Of a stretch of DNA of 64,000 bases, positions 9,026 to 17,808 are shown piece by piece. The DNA lies in contig CAVXOW010000008.1 in NCBI GenBank assembly GCA_963763485.1, forward strand, positions 1,200,669 to 1,264,668, written 5' to 3'. The position numbers were made by a program, and so were the translations under genes. This stretch comes from CAWCKS01 sp963763485 (lineage in GTDB: Bacteria > Pseudomonadota > Alphaproteobacteria > Rhizobiales > Xanthobacteraceae). Position 1 is the first letter of the stretch; each line of letters opens with the position of its first letter. The notes under the pieces were generated by a model. The model did not search any database, had not been told where the DNA came from, and saw nothing but the letters and a program-made list of their open reading frames with translations.

Positions 9026-9364
9026 ATGACTTATGTCGTCACCGAGAACTGTATCAAGTGCAAGTACACCGACTGTGTCGAAGTCTGTCCGGTTGATTGC
9101 TTCTACGAAGGCGAAAACATGCTCGTCATTCATCCGGACGAGTGTATCGACTGCGGTGTCTGCGAACCCGAATGCCCGGCCGAGGCGATCAAGCCCGATA
9201 CCGAGCCGAATCTGGAGAAATGGCTCGCAGTGAATGCCGAATACGCCAAGACCTGGCCGAACATCACGGAAAAGAAGGAACAGCCCGAGGGGGCTGAGGA
9301 GCACGACGGTGAGGAAGGCAAGTTCGAGAAATTTTTTTCTGCGAAGCCCGGCTCCGGCGATTAA
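9026..9364 (+). CDS. fdxA: 7Fe ferredoxin FdxA
   Basis: 112 residues, low-potential electron carrier with one [3Fe-4S] and one [4Fe-4S] cluster. The cysteine pattern is clear: CIKCKYTDCVEVCP in the first half and CIDCGVCEPECP in the second. The C-terminal third is acidic and lacks clusters, as in FdxA of rhizobia and Azotobacter FdI-type proteins. A GGAG seven bases before ATG 9026 fixes the start. Its electron partner is not encoded nearby. The acidic tail is normal for the group. Confidence 0.95.
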   Translation: MTYVVTENCIKCKYTDCVEVCPVDCFYEGENMLVIHPDECIDCGVCEPECPAEAIKPDTEPNLEKWLAVNAEYAKTWPNITEKKEQPEGAEEHDGEEGKFEKFFSAKPGSGD

Positions 9365-9617
9365 GCTTTCCTCGTCCTTGTACTGAGGGGCAAGGATCGA
9401 ACCTGATACACCCTTCCGCGCTTAACCCTGCGCTACATTTGTGATCGCCTGGACGCCCTAAATGGGGCGCTTGGGGTCACAAATCATTGATTTTTCCGGG
9501 AAATGTGCTATTTTTGGCACATTCGAACAAGTTGGAGCCGATCATCGGCGGTCTGTAGCCCGATCGGGTTCCCCGGCAAAACCGAGAACAGGAGCGTGGC
9601 GGTTCCACGCATAAGTT

Positions 9618-10598
9618 GTGTCAGCAAAAACCGCGCGTAAAAAGAGTGGTTCCAAGGGTCTGAAGAAGACCGCCAAGGCCTCGGCCAGCCGAGCGCCGTC
9701 CAAAGACCATGGCCGGTCTGCGAAGAGCAAGTCTTCGCGGGATCAGGTCCATGCGAAATCCAAGACAGCAGCAAGAAGTGTAATGGCCAAAACTGCCGCC
9801 CAAAAGACCGCCTCCCAGAAGACTGCAAAACACGCCGCGAAACCGGCTGCCAAGACGATCAAGCACCCCCCGAGCAAGGTTCCGGCCAAGGCCGCTGCGC
9901 ACAAGCCCAAGGTCGCAGCGCCGGCCAAGGTGGCCGCGAAGCCCGTGGCGACCGCACCCAAGGTCGAGGAGGTCCGCAAGCCGATGACCCACAAGCTCGG
10001 CTTCAAAGTCCACGAGTTTGTGGTCTATCCGGCCCACGGGGTCGGCCAGATCCAGTCGATCGAGGAGCAGGAGATCGCCGGCCTCAAGCTTGAGCTGTTC
10101 GTCATCAACTTCATCAAGGACAAGATGACGCTGCGCGTGCCGACCTCGAAAATCGCCAATGTCGGCATGCGCAAGCTGTCCGACCCGGCGCTGGTGAAGA
10201 AGGCGCTCGAGACCCTGAAGGGCCGTGCCCGCATCAAGCGCACGATGTGGTCGCGCCGCGCCCAGGAGTACGAAGCGAAGATCAATTCCGGCGATATCGT
10301 CGCGATCGCCGAAGTGGTGCGTGATCTCTACCGCTCGGAATCGCAGCCGGAGCAGTCCTACAGCGAGCGACAGCTCTATGAAGCTGCGCTCGATCGGCTG
10401 TCGCGCGAGATCGCGGCCGTGCAGCACATGACCGAGACCGAGGCGGTGAAGGAGATCGAGCAGAACCTCGCCAAGAGCCCGCGTCGCGGCGTCAAGGCCG
10501 AAAGCGAAGGCGAGACCGACGGTGACGTCGATGCCGAGGGCGAAGAGACAGATGCCACCGACGGTGACGACACCGTCACCGAGGACGAGGCCGCCTGA
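9618..10598 (+). CDS. carD: CarD family transcription regulator
   Basis: CarD/CdnL proteins bind the RNA polymerase beta subunit and stabilise open promoter complexes, notably at rRNA promoters. Residues about 1-120 are a Lys/Ala/Pro-rich, histone H1-like disordered region. The CarD domain follows from about residue 128 (FKVHEFVVYPAHGVGQI) to about 290, with the RID-type beta barrel then the helical DNA-binding part. The C-terminus is acidic (DGDVDAEGEETDATDGDD). GTG 9618 gives the longest form; an ATG at 9783 inside the Lys/Ala-rich region is an equally plausible start and cannot be excluded. A strong terminator follows directly. Confidence 0.9.
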   Translation: MSAKTARKKSGSKGLKKTAKASASRAPSKDHGRSAKSKSSRDQVHAKSKTAARSVMAKTAAQKTASQKTAKHAAKPAAKTIKHPPSKVPAKAAAHKPKVAAPAKVAAKPVATAPKVEEVRKPMTHKLGFKVHEFVVYPAHGVGQIQSIEEQEIAGLKLELFVINFIKDKMTLRVPTSKIANVGMRKLSDPALVKKALETLKGRARIKRTMWSRRAQEYEAKINSGDIVAIAEVVRDLYRSESQPEQSYSERQLYEAALDRLSREIAAVQHMTETEAVKEIEQNLAKSPRRGVKAESEGETDGDVDAEGEETDATDGDDTVTEDEAA

Positions 10599-10625
10599 GC
10601 TAAGTCTCACTTTCACAAGCAAACG

Positions 10626-10655
10626 AAAAGCCCGGTCATTTGACCGGGCTTTTTT
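10626..10655 (+). terminator. Rho-independent terminator after carD
   Basis: A perfect stem (AAGCCCGGTCA pairing with TGACCGGGCTT) with a short loop is followed by a run of T. It sits 28 bases after the carD stop and may serve the convergent M48 gene too, as the A-run on its other side makes it bidirectional. Confidence 0.9.
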
Positions 10656-10677
10656 GTTGCGCGCGTTGGGTCACAGG

Positions 10678-12174
10678 CTAGTCGACCACGATCTTGACCC
10701 GGTCGCGCGGCTTGATCGCGGCGTGGGTATCGAGCCCATTCAGCACACGGAAGCGATCGAGTTGGTGGTCGACGCTCGCCATTCGGTGCGACATCGAATC
10801 GACGGTATCGCCGGGCTGCACCGTGATCACCTTCAGCCGCAGCGGCCGGGCCGACTGGATCTCGGCGAGCGTCAGGCGGCGGAACGAATTAACGGACTCG
10901 CGAAAGCTGCGATCGCCTTCAGACTTGGTCTTGGCCGCGAAGATGAAACGATAGACGTCACTGCCGAAGCGAAGCACGTAGATGCGGAACTGCCAGTCCT
11001 CGCCACGGGCAACTGCGGTCGATCCGGGAAAGCCGTTGATGGTCACGTCCTCGACAGTCGCCTTGTCGACGCCGTCCATCCAGCCTGAGGTCAGGTAATC
11101 GCCCAGCGATTGTTCGGCCGCAACGCGCACGACGTCGAACCGCATCGCCTGCGTGCCGCCCTCGCGCACGCCGATCACAGCCTGTGCCGTGTTGTCGAGG
11201 GTGAAGCCGTCTGGCGCCGTAAAGGTGAAGCCGAGCTTTGGGTGCAGGAAGCGGCGGCCGCGGACAAAGCCCTCGCTCGGGTCTTCGCCATAGATCATGC
11301 CGTCGAGCGAGGCGAGATAGGCTTCGTGGTCGCGCTCGCCGCCCTCGGGCGCGGAAAACTGCCGCGCATTGGCTTGCGCGTTCTGGATGCGGTCGGGCGT
11401 TGCCGGATGCGAGGACAGGAAGTCCTGCGTACGCGGATCGGCGGGGTTGCGTGCAGCCTTCAGCGCCGCGTTCCGCTCCATCGCGGTCAGGAAACGCGAG
11501 GCCCCATAGGGGTCGAAGCCGGCACGGGCGGAAATGCCGACGCCGATGCCGTCGGCTTCGAATTCCTGGGCGCGTGAAAAGCTCGCCAGTGTCAGTTTCG
11601 ACTTGGCAAGCGCCAGTGCGGTGAGGTCGGGATCGTTGCCCATGTCGCTGACCACGCGGCTCACGATGGCGGCCTGCTTGACCTGCTCTTCGCGGATCGT
11701 CGCGTGCTTGGCGATCACGTGCGCCATCTCGTGCGACAGCACGGAGGCGAGTTCCGATGTGTCGGTCGCAAGCGCGACCAGCCCGCGGGTGACGTAAAGC
11801 TGCCCGGTCGGCAGCGCGAAGGCGTTGACGGCGGCCGAATTCAGGATCGTGACCTTGTAGGCGAGGTCGGGCCGCTCGGAGGCCGCGACCAGCCGGTTGA
11901 CGGTCTTGGTGATCAGCTCTTCCAGTGCGGGGTCGTCATAAGCGCCACCATAGGCGGCGAGGATCCGGTCGTGCTCTTTTTCGGTCGCCGGCGTCTGCGG
12001 CATCATCAGGCGCGCCGGCTTTGGCGCCGTCGTCTGCGGCGCCGGCGCCACCGCAAAGCGGTTCATATCGCCACAGGCGGCCAGCGTCACCCCAAACGCC
12101 AAAAGCGCCGCGACGCCAAGCGCCCGGCGCATTCCACTTGAAGCCTGAAGTCCCCAACGCCCTTTCGCGGCCAT
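10678..12174 (-). CDS. M48 family metalloprotease lipoprotein with LysM-like tail
   Basis: About 498 residues. The N-terminus has a hydrophobic stretch ending in a lipobox LAAC (about residue 32-35), so it is probably anchored to the periplasmic face of a membrane. The peptidase M48 domain carries the zinc motif HEMAH near residue 148-152 and the third ligand in FEADGIG. A middle region of unknown fold follows. The C-terminal part (LRLKVITVQPGDTVDSMSHRM to KPRDRVKIVV) looks like a LysM peptidoglycan-binding domain. The family resembles BepA/YfgC-type quality-control proteases. ATG 12174 is chosen over the GTG one codon earlier. It lies 27 bases after the thermonuclease gene, as in an operon. 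Confidence 0.9.
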   Translation of the reverse strand: MAAKGRWGLQASSGMRRALGVAALLAFGVTLAACGDMNRFAVAPAPQTTAPKPARLMMPQTPATEKEHDRILAAYGGAYDDPALEELITKTVNRLVAASERPDLAYKVTILNSAAVNAFALPTGQLYVTRGLVALATDTSELASVLSHEMAHVIAKHATIREEQVKQAAIVSRVVSDMGNDPDLTALALAKSKLTLASFSRAQEFEADGIGVGISARAGFDPYGASRFLTAMERNAALKAARNPADPRTQDFLSSHPATPDRIQNAQANARQFSAPEGGERDHEAYLASLDGMIYGEDPSEGFVRGRRFLHPKLGFTFTAPDGFTLDNTAQAVIGVREGGTQAMRFDVVRVAAEQSLGDYLTSGWMDGVDKATVEDVTINGFPGSTAVARGEDWQFRIYVLRFGSDVYRFIFAAKTKSEGDRSFRESVNSFRRLTLAEIQSARPLRLKVITVQPGDTVDSMSHRMASVDHQLDRFRVLNGLDTHAAIKPRDRVKIVVD

Positions 12175-12200
12175 CACCCGCTTTCCGAGAAGAACAACTG

Positions 12201-13016
12201 CTACCTGTTGTCGCCCACCAACTCAATCTGCCCAGGTCCGAGCGCCTCGATCCTTGGACCGGTCCGCTGCTCGACGAAGCCGCGCACCCGCACGGTTCGG
12301 TTTTCGAGCGTTTTCAGGGCGATGCCCCAAGCGTCGAACCGCCGGATCATGCGCCTCGAAATGGTCACGGCAAAGCCTTCAGTCCAGCGTCGGCCAAAAT
12401 TGACATAAATGGTCCCGCCAGCCTCGCGGACCGACGCAATCTTGCCTTCGGCGACAACAAACTGCCCCATCCACGGCCAAATATCGCCCGGTCTTTCCGT
12501 GTTTTTTATGGCGGCGGCATCGGCCCAGACCCCGCGCCGGGCCCGCCGCGCCGCGGCCTCGTGCTCCAGAAGTTCCATTGCGCAGTCCTTGTTGTCGCTA
12601 TCGGCAACGTCACCGGAGAAGACAACCGCGCCCTGGTCGACCAGCTGGCTTTGAATCGAGTTCGACGCGCCGCCGGCAAAGGCCAGAGCGGCCAGCCGGC
12701 CGTAGCGGTCCGGTCTGGCGTTCGGGCCGCGCAAGATCACGTCGCGATCAAGCAGCAATTTTTCGAGCGCCGTTCGATCTTGAGGCACCCCGGCGGCCGC
12801 CGTACCCGGCAGTTCGACCCCGGCAAGCCTGACCTGTTGCCCATCGTCGAGCTTGAAGGTACGCGCGTCGATCACCGCAGTGACGCGGCCCTGTCCGATC
12901 ACGGCGAAATCGCACCCGGCCAGCGCGGGACGTAACCCGAGCGCCAGCAAAGCAACGGCGACGGAACACGCCCGGCATGACGGCCGATGGCGTCGACGTC
13001 CTCGAGGTCGCAGCAT
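12201..13016 (-). CDS. Thermonuclease (SNase-like) family protein, exported
   Basis: 271 residues with an N-terminal Arg-rich segment then a hydrophobic signal (SVAVALLALGLRPALAG). The SNase fold is seen in RVTAVIDARTFKLDDGQQVRLAGVELPG and PDRYGRLAALAF. Of the staphylococcal nuclease catalytic residues, both Arg positions seem present (VRLAG, DRYGR), but the catalytic Glu position after ELPG is not obvious, so catalysis is uncertain. It is the first gene of a likely two-gene leftward operon with the M48 protease. Confidence 0.78.
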   Translation of the reverse strand: MLRPRGRRRHRPSCRACSVAVALLALGLRPALAGCDFAVIGQGRVTAVIDARTFKLDDGQQVRLAGVELPGTAAAGVPQDRTALEKLLLDRDVILRGPNARPDRYGRLAALAFAGGASNSIQSQLVDQGAVVFSGDVADSDNKDCAMELLEHEAAARRARRGVWADAAAIKNTERPGDIWPWMGQFVVAEGKIASVREAGGTIYVNFGRRWTEGFAVTISRRMIRRFDAWGIALKTLENRTVRVRGFVEQRTGPRIEALGPGQIELVGDNR

Positions 13017-13050
13017 TGTTGGTCCAACGCCGATCGATTGTTCCGGCGCC

Positions 13051-13893
13051 TTAGCCCTTGGTTCGCGCCTGTTCGCGCTGGTAGCGCTCGAGCGCGACCT
13101 GCACCATTGGCTTGCGCCGTCCCTCCGCGGCCTTCACCGCGTAACCTGGATCTTTCTCGCCGGTGTGGCGCACGATATAGGTCGAATGCGCATTGTGGAT
13201 GTGAGCAGTGAAGCCTTGGGCATCGAGCGCCTGGTTGATCGCCAGCTTGGTCATGCGCAGATCGAATGGATCGTTCTGCGCGACGTCGCGCGCGTAGGCC
13301 ATGGTCTCCTCCATCAAATTGGCACGCGGGATGACGCGGTTAACGAGGCCGAGCTCCTTCGCCTGCTCGGCATTGATGAAGCGGCCGTGAAACAGGATTT
13401 CCTTGGCGCGACGGGGATGGATGTCATAGGGAATTGAGAAATACTGGAACATCGATCCGAGGAACAACGCGTCATCGGATGCGAAGATGATGTCGGCGGT
13501 CGATGCCACCATCCAGCCGCCGAAGATGCAGTAGCCTTGAACTGCGCAGATCATCGGCTTCTGAACGTTGCGCCAACGCAGGTGCGTCTCCACCATGCTG
13601 CCGTAGGTCAGGTCGAAGAAGCCGCGCACACCGTCCTCGACATGTTGGTCCTTGTACGCCACCTGCTCGGGCGTGCCGAGATCATGTCCAGCTGACCAGT
13701 GATCGCCGGCGCCCGACAAGACGATAACGCGGACATCGCGATCGTTGCCGGCTTTGGTGATCGCCTCATCGAGTTGAAACAGCAGTGGTGTGCTCTGGCT
13801 GTTTCGGTAGCGCGGACGGTTGACCGTAATCCTGGCGACGCGGTCTTCGACCTCGTAAAGGATATGCTGCGGAATTTCCTGGGCCTGGCTCAC
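13051..13893 (-). CDS. Enoyl-CoA hydratase/isomerase family protein (1)
   Basis: 280 residues of the crotonase superfamily, which acts on acyl-CoA thioesters. The N-terminal beta core RVARITVNRPRYRNSQS, the oxyanion loop SAGHDLG and the second loop GYCIFGG are visible. The canonical pair of catalytic Glu residues of enoyl-CoA hydratase is not evident, so the exact reaction is open. GTG 13893 is chosen because AAGGAG lies six bases upstream; a longer form starting at 13914 would include that site. It is divergent from the next crotonase across 235 bases that must hold both promoters. Confidence 0.88.
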   Translation of the reverse strand: MSQAQEIPQHILYEVEDRVARITVNRPRYRNSQSTPLLFQLDEAITKAGNDRDVRVIVLSGAGDHWSAGHDLGTPEQVAYKDQHVEDGVRGFFDLTYGSMVETHLRWRNVQKPMICAVQGYCIFGGWMVASTADIIFASDDALFLGSMFQYFSIPYDIHPRRAKEILFHGRFINAEQAKELGLVNRVIPRANLMEETMAYARDVAQNDPFDLRMTKLAINQALDAQGFTAHIHNAHSTYIVRHTGEKDPGYAVKAAEGRRKPMVQVALERYQREQARTKG

Positions 13894-14128
13894 GGTCGTC
13901 TCCTTTTCAAGCACATCACTGTTGCATTTCGATGCAATCGAAGCGGCACCAGATCTGGGACAGCCGCCTCAAATGCTTCGAGGCAAGCCTAGACGCCGGG
14001 CGGGGATTGGCAATCGCGGGCGTATGCAAATCCTCGATGAGGCCCATGCGAAGGGCAATTTCTGTTTCCCTTCCGCGAAAACTCGCGCCATTGTCGGTCC
14101 CAACAAACAATCCAACCGGAGGAAAACG

Positions 14129-14920
14129 ATGTCGGACGTCATTCTGCAGGACCTGAAGGACGGGCTGCTTACCATCACCATGAACCGGCCCGAGCGCAAG
14201 AACGCGATGAGCGCGGATTTCACGCTGGGTCTGCTGCACGCCGCACAGCGCGCCGCAGACGATCCGGAGGTTCGCGCGGTGCTGCTCAAGGGCGCCGGTG
14301 GCACGTTCTGCGTCGGTGGCGACGTCCGCGGCATGGCCGATCCGAACCGCAAGGCGCCGAGCTTCGAGGAGCGCCAGACCAACCTGCGCAGCCGCATGGA
14401 AGCGTCCCGCATCCTGCACGAGATGAGCAAGCCGGTTGTTGCCGCGGTCGAAGGCGCTGCGGCCGGTGCCGGATTGTCGCTGGCGCTCGCCTGCGACCTC
14501 CGCGTGGTCGGCGAGACCGCGAAGATCACGACCGCTTTCGCCAAGGTCGGTCTGTCCGGCGACTACGGCGGTACCTACTATCTCACCAAGCTGATTGGCA
14601 GCGCCAAGGCGCGCGAGCTCTATCTGCTGTCGCCGATCCTCAGTGGCAAAGAAGCCGCCGCCGTCGGCATGATGACGAAGTGTGTGCCCGATGCGGACGT
14701 GGTGAAGGTCGCGACCGAGCTTGCTACAGGGCTTGCCAAGGGCCCGACCATCACGCTCGGCTACATCAAGAAGAACATCAACAACGCCGAGAAATTCTCG
14801 ATCGAGCAGTGCTTCGACGGCGAGGCCTATCATCACTCGCGTTGTGGCGAGACTGCTGACCACAAGGAAGCCGCGGCGGCGTTCGTGCAGAAGCGCGCGC
14901 CGGTATTTGCCAACCGCTGA
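14129..14920 (+). CDS. Enoyl-CoA hydratase/isomerase family protein (2)
   Basis: 263 residues, crotonase superfamily. Visible parts: ITMNRPERKNAMS, the CoA/oxyanion loop GTFCVGGDVRGM (about residue 57-68) and EGAAAGAGLSLALACD. The residue pattern is close to 2-(1,2-epoxycyclohexylidene)-type isomerases and other broad-specificity hydratases; the substrate is not deducible. ATG 14129 follows a GGAGGAAAACG ribosome site. A longer reading back to 13922 has no such support. The VOC gene starts five bases after its stop, so both are surely cotranscribed. Confidence 0.9.
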   Translation: MSDVILQDLKDGLLTITMNRPERKNAMSADFTLGLLHAAQRAADDPEVRAVLLKGAGGTFCVGGDVRGMADPNRKAPSFEERQTNLRSRMEASRILHEMSKPVVAAVEGAAAGAGLSLALACDLRVVGETAKITTAFAKVGLSGDYGGTYYLTKLIGSAKARELYLLSPILSGKEAAAVGMMTKCVPDADVVKVATELATGLAKGPTITLGYIKKNINNAEKFSIEQCFDGEAYHHSRCGETADHKEAAAAFVQKRAPVFANR

Positions 14921-14925
14921 CGCTG

Positions 14926-15711
14926 ATGCCTGACTTTCTACGGCTGAAGCAGATTTGCCTCGTCGCGCCGCATCTCGAGCCGGTGGCAACCGAGATCGGC
15001 GCGATCATGGGGCTCGACATCTGCTATCGCGATCCCGCTGTCGGCGCTTATGGCCTGGAGAACGTGCTGTATCCGGTCAACAGCACGCTGCTCGAGATCG
15101 TCGCGCCGACGAAGGGCGGCACCGCCGCCGGGCGCTATCTCGATCGCCTCAAGCGTGACGGCTTTGTCGAAGGCTACCACGGCGGCTACATGGTGATCTT
15201 CACCGCCAGCGACGTCGAGCGGCGCCAAGAGCACGCGAAAGCGATCGGCGTTCGCGTCGCCCACACCATCGACAAGCCGACCTTCTTTGGTATCCAGCTC
15301 CATCCGGCCGATTGCCGTGCCGCGTTCGTCGATTTCAATCGCACGCAGGACAGCGACGGTATCCTCGGGCCCTACACCGTCGCCGGGCCGAACTGGCAAA
15401 AATTCATTCGCAAGGACACGACGCAAGCGCTGGTCGGGCTCGAGGTCGAGAGCCCCGATCCCGCGGGCCTCGCCGCGCACTGGGCCAAAATCATCGAAGT
15501 GCCCGTCGGCAAGAATGCTGCCGGCGAGCCGGTGCTCAGTTTCGTCAACAACAGCTTCCGCTTCATCAAAGGGCCGAAAGAAGTGCTCGGCGGCCTCGTG
15601 TTCAAGGTCAATGATGTTGCGAAGGTGCGCGACGCAGCGAAGGCCCGCGGCCTCAAGGTCGACGGCGATTCATTTCATCTGTGCGGCGTGAATTTCCGTC
15701 TGGTGGCGTAG
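14926..15711 (+). CDS. VOC family (glyoxalase-like) protein
   Basis: 261 residues with two vicinal-oxygen-chelate-like modules (LRLKQICLVAPHLEPV near the start and KFIRKDTTQALVGLEVESPD near residue 160). The family covers glyoxalases, dioxygenases and methylmalonyl-CoA epimerases. Metal ligands cannot be fixed by eye; the half-module arrangement resembles the Glyoxalase-like domain (PF13468) group. It follows the crotonase gene by five bases, which suggests a role in the same acyl-CoA pathway. Confidence 0.78.
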   Translation: MPDFLRLKQICLVAPHLEPVATEIGAIMGLDICYRDPAVGAYGLENVLYPVNSTLLEIVAPTKGGTAAGRYLDRLKRDGFVEGYHGGYMVIFTASDVERRQEHAKAIGVRVAHTIDKPTFFGIQLHPADCRAAFVDFNRTQDSDGILGPYTVAGPNWQKFIRKDTTQALVGLEVESPDPAGLAAHWAKIIEVPVGKNAAGEPVLSFVNNSFRFIKGPKEVLGGLVFKVNDVAKVRDAAKARGLKVDGDSFHLCGVNFRLVA

Positions 15712-15741
15712 CGACACATCCAAGCTGTCTGCAGAGACGAC

Positions 15742-15766
15742 GATGCCCGGCACGAGGCCGGGCATC
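15742..15766. terminator. Hairpin between convergent genes
   Basis: A perfect 9-bp stem (GATGCCCGG with CCGGGCATC) around a 7-base loop lies between the convergent VOC and crotonase genes. There is no T-run, so it may be a repeat-derived hairpin that ends or stabilises transcripts. Confidence 0.4.
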
Positions 15767-15795
15767 ACGACAGCTGCGGTCGAGCGATAAGGCGG

Positions 15796-16584
15796 TTACC
15801 GCCCCTTCCAGTTGGCGACGCGACGCTCGTTGGTCGCCTTGACGCCTTCCTTGAAGTCCTCGGTTCCGCGCAGCCAGGTCTGCTCCTTTAGCTCGTGATC
15901 GGTCGCCGCCTTGACGCGGTCGGCGAGCGTGCCGCGCATGGTCTTGCGGGTCGAGATGATCGCAAGCGGCGCGCTCTCGGCGATCTCGGCGGCGAGCTTG
16001 GTCGCCTCAGTGCGAACCTGGTCCTGCGGCACGCAGAGGTTGGCAAGGCCGATCCTGGTGGCTTCCTCGCCGCCGATGCGGCGGCCGGTGTAGAACAGAA
16101 GCTCCGCCTGGTTCTTGCCGACCAGTTCCGTCAGCAGCACGGTAAGACCGAAGCCTGGATGGAAGCCGAGGCGGGTGAAGTTCGCCGCGAAGCGCGCCTC
16201 GGGGCAAGTGACGCGGAAATCGGCGGCACAGGCCACGCCAAGGCCGCCGCCGATCGCGGCGCCATGCACCGCGGCGATGATCGGCTTCTTGGTGCGGAGC
16301 AGCCGGACCGCTTCCTGATAGAGATGGTTGGTCGGGCTGCCGCCGACCGTCGTGCTCTGCTCCTCGCGCTTCGGGTCATTGAAGTTCGCGCCGGCGCAGA
16401 ACGATTTTCCCTGCGCGCACAGCACCACCGCGCGGACACCATCGTCCTTGTCGAACTCCTCCATCGCGGTCGCGATCTGCTGGATCAGCGCCATGTCGAA
16501 GAAGTTGTGCGGCGGCCGCTGGATTTCGATCTGGCCGACGAAGTTCGCGGCCTTGGTGACGCCGATATCCTTGTAGGTGGTCAT
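15796..16584 (-). CDS. Enoyl-CoA hydratase/isomerase family protein (3)
   Basis: 262 residues, crotonase superfamily: GQIEIQRPPHNFFD at the N-terminus, SFCAGANFND as the oxyanion loop, and HGAAIGGGLGVACAADFRV. It lies 38 bases downstream of an acyl-CoA dehydrogenase in the same direction, so a beta-oxidation-like hydration step after dehydrogenation is likely. Substrate unknown. Confidence 0.9.
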   Translation of the reverse strand: MTTYKDIGVTKAANFVGQIEIQRPPHNFFDMALIQQIATAMEEFDKDDGVRAVVLCAQGKSFCAGANFNDPKREEQSTTVGGSPTNHLYQEAVRLLRTKKPIIAAVHGAAIGGGLGVACAADFRVTCPEARFAANFTRLGFHPGFGLTVLLTELVGKNQAELLFYTGRRIGGEEATRIGLANLCVPQDQVRTEATKLAAEIAESAPLAIISTRKTMRGTLADRVKAATDHELKEQTWLRGTEDFKEGVKATNERRVANWKGR

Positions 16585-16622
16585 GCGAACTCCCTTGTGT
16601 GTCCGTTGTTGTGGGTGTTGTT

Positions 16623-17789
16623 CTAGCGCAGTCCGAGCCCGCGCGCGATGATGCCGCGCAGCACTTCCGTGGTGCCGCCCTGGATGGTCAGCTTCGGCGC
16701 CACCTTGGTGGCGTAGGCAAGCCGCTTGGCAAGCGGCAGCTGGTTGCCCGGCTCCTGTTCAATGAACGCCGACAGCGTCCGCACCTTTGACGGCAGGTCC
16801 TGCTCCCACAGCGTGCCGATGTCCTTCACGATCGAGGATTCCACCACCGGCTCCTTGCCGGCTTCCAGCATGCCGGCAACCGACACCGACATCCGCCGCA
16901 AGGTGTGGAGCTGCGCCACCAGCCGCCCGACGCCTTCGGCGGCGCGCGTATCCGGCTTCGGCCCGAGCGCGCGCACCAGTTCCGTCAGCACGTAATAAGT
17001 TTCGAGGAAGCGCTCCGGCCCCGAGCGTTCGTAGGAAAGTTCGGTGGTCGCTTGCTTCCACGCGCCGTCGATCTCGCCGAGCACGAACTCGTCGGGGATG
17101 AACGCGTCCTGGAACACGACCTCGTTGAATTCGCGCTGCCCGCTCATCTGCCGAATCTGGTTGCAGCTGATGCCCTTGGTCTTCATGTCGACGACAAAAT
17201 TCGTCAGGCCGTGGCGGCGATTTTCCTTGGTCGGCTGCGAGGTCCGGAACAGGCCGATCATGTAGTCGGACTGGTGTGCGTTCGAGGTCCAGATCTTCGT
17301 GCCGTTGATCAGGTAGCCGCCGTCGACCTTCGTCGCCCTGGTCTTGGCCGCAAACAGGTCGGAGCCCGAGCCCGGCTCGCTCATGCCGATGCAGAACGAG
17401 ATTTCGCCTTTGACGATGCGCGGCAGGATGTCCTGTTTGATGTTCTCGGTGCCGTAGCGAATGATGGTCGGGCCACTCTGGCGGTCGGCGGTGAAGTAAA
17501 CGCGAGTCGGCGCGTTCGCGACGCGGAATTCTTCGGTGAGCACGTAGCGCTCGAGGAAGCTGCGCTCACGACCGCCATATTTCTTCGGCCAGGTCATGCC
17601 GATCCAGCCCTTGGCGGCGACGCGCTTGGCGAATTCCTTGGCGTGCGAGCTTTCCTCGCTGCGTCGCGGGTTGTTCGGGTCGAACGTACCTTTGGCGATC
17701 TCCTCGGCCAGGAACGCACGCGCTTCGCGCCGCAGGATCTGGCAGGATTCCGGCAGGCGGATCGGATCGAAGGTGAGGGCTGACGACAT
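16623..17789 (-). CDS. Acyl-CoA dehydrogenase family protein
   Basis: 388 residues, a flavoprotein introducing the alpha-beta double bond into an acyl-CoA. Domains in order: N-terminal helices (to about 120), the beta domain with FCIGMSEPGSGSDLFA and KIWTSNAHQSDYM that cradle FAD, then the C-terminal helical domain ending in QGGTTEVLRGIIARGLGLR. Start ATG 17789 gives the family-typical N-terminus MSSALTFDP; the reading back to 17990 overlaps the next gene and is not supported. The next gene upstream is a second, broken dehydrogenase, the usual pairing of small and large subunits in steroid- or branched-chain-type acyl-CoA dehydrogenases. Confidence 0.92.
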   Translation of the reverse strand: MSSALTFDPIRLPESCQILRREARAFLAEEIAKGTFDPNNPRRSEESSHAKEFAKRVAAKGWIGMTWPKKYGGRERSFLERYVLTEEFRVANAPTRVYFTADRQSGPTIIRYGTENIKQDILPRIVKGEISFCIGMSEPGSGSDLFAAKTRATKVDGGYLINGTKIWTSNAHQSDYMIGLFRTSQPTKENRRHGLTNFVVDMKTKGISCNQIRQMSGQREFNEVVFQDAFIPDEFVLGEIDGAWKQATTELSYERSGPERFLETYYVLTELVRALGPKPDTRAAEGVGRLVAQLHTLRRMSVSVAGMLEAGKEPVVESSIVKDIGTLWEQDLPSKVRTLSAFIEQEPGNQLPLAKRLAYATKVAPKLTIQGGTTEVLRGIIARGLGLR

Positions 17790-17808
17790 TGTCTGGTTCC
17801 GTCCGTAG

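Noticed and set aside
9621..10622. Leftward open frame of 333 codons opposite carD
   Set aside because: Gly/Leu-rich mirror of the carD Lys/Ala codons with no ribosome site; carD itself is well supported.
13922..14128. N-terminal extension of the second crotonase
   Set aside because: The ribosome site GGAGGAAAACG sits directly before ATG 14129 and the extension lacks family features.
15742..15766. Strong intrinsic terminator
   Set aside because: The stem is perfect but lacks a T-run, so it is listed only as a weak terminator candidate.
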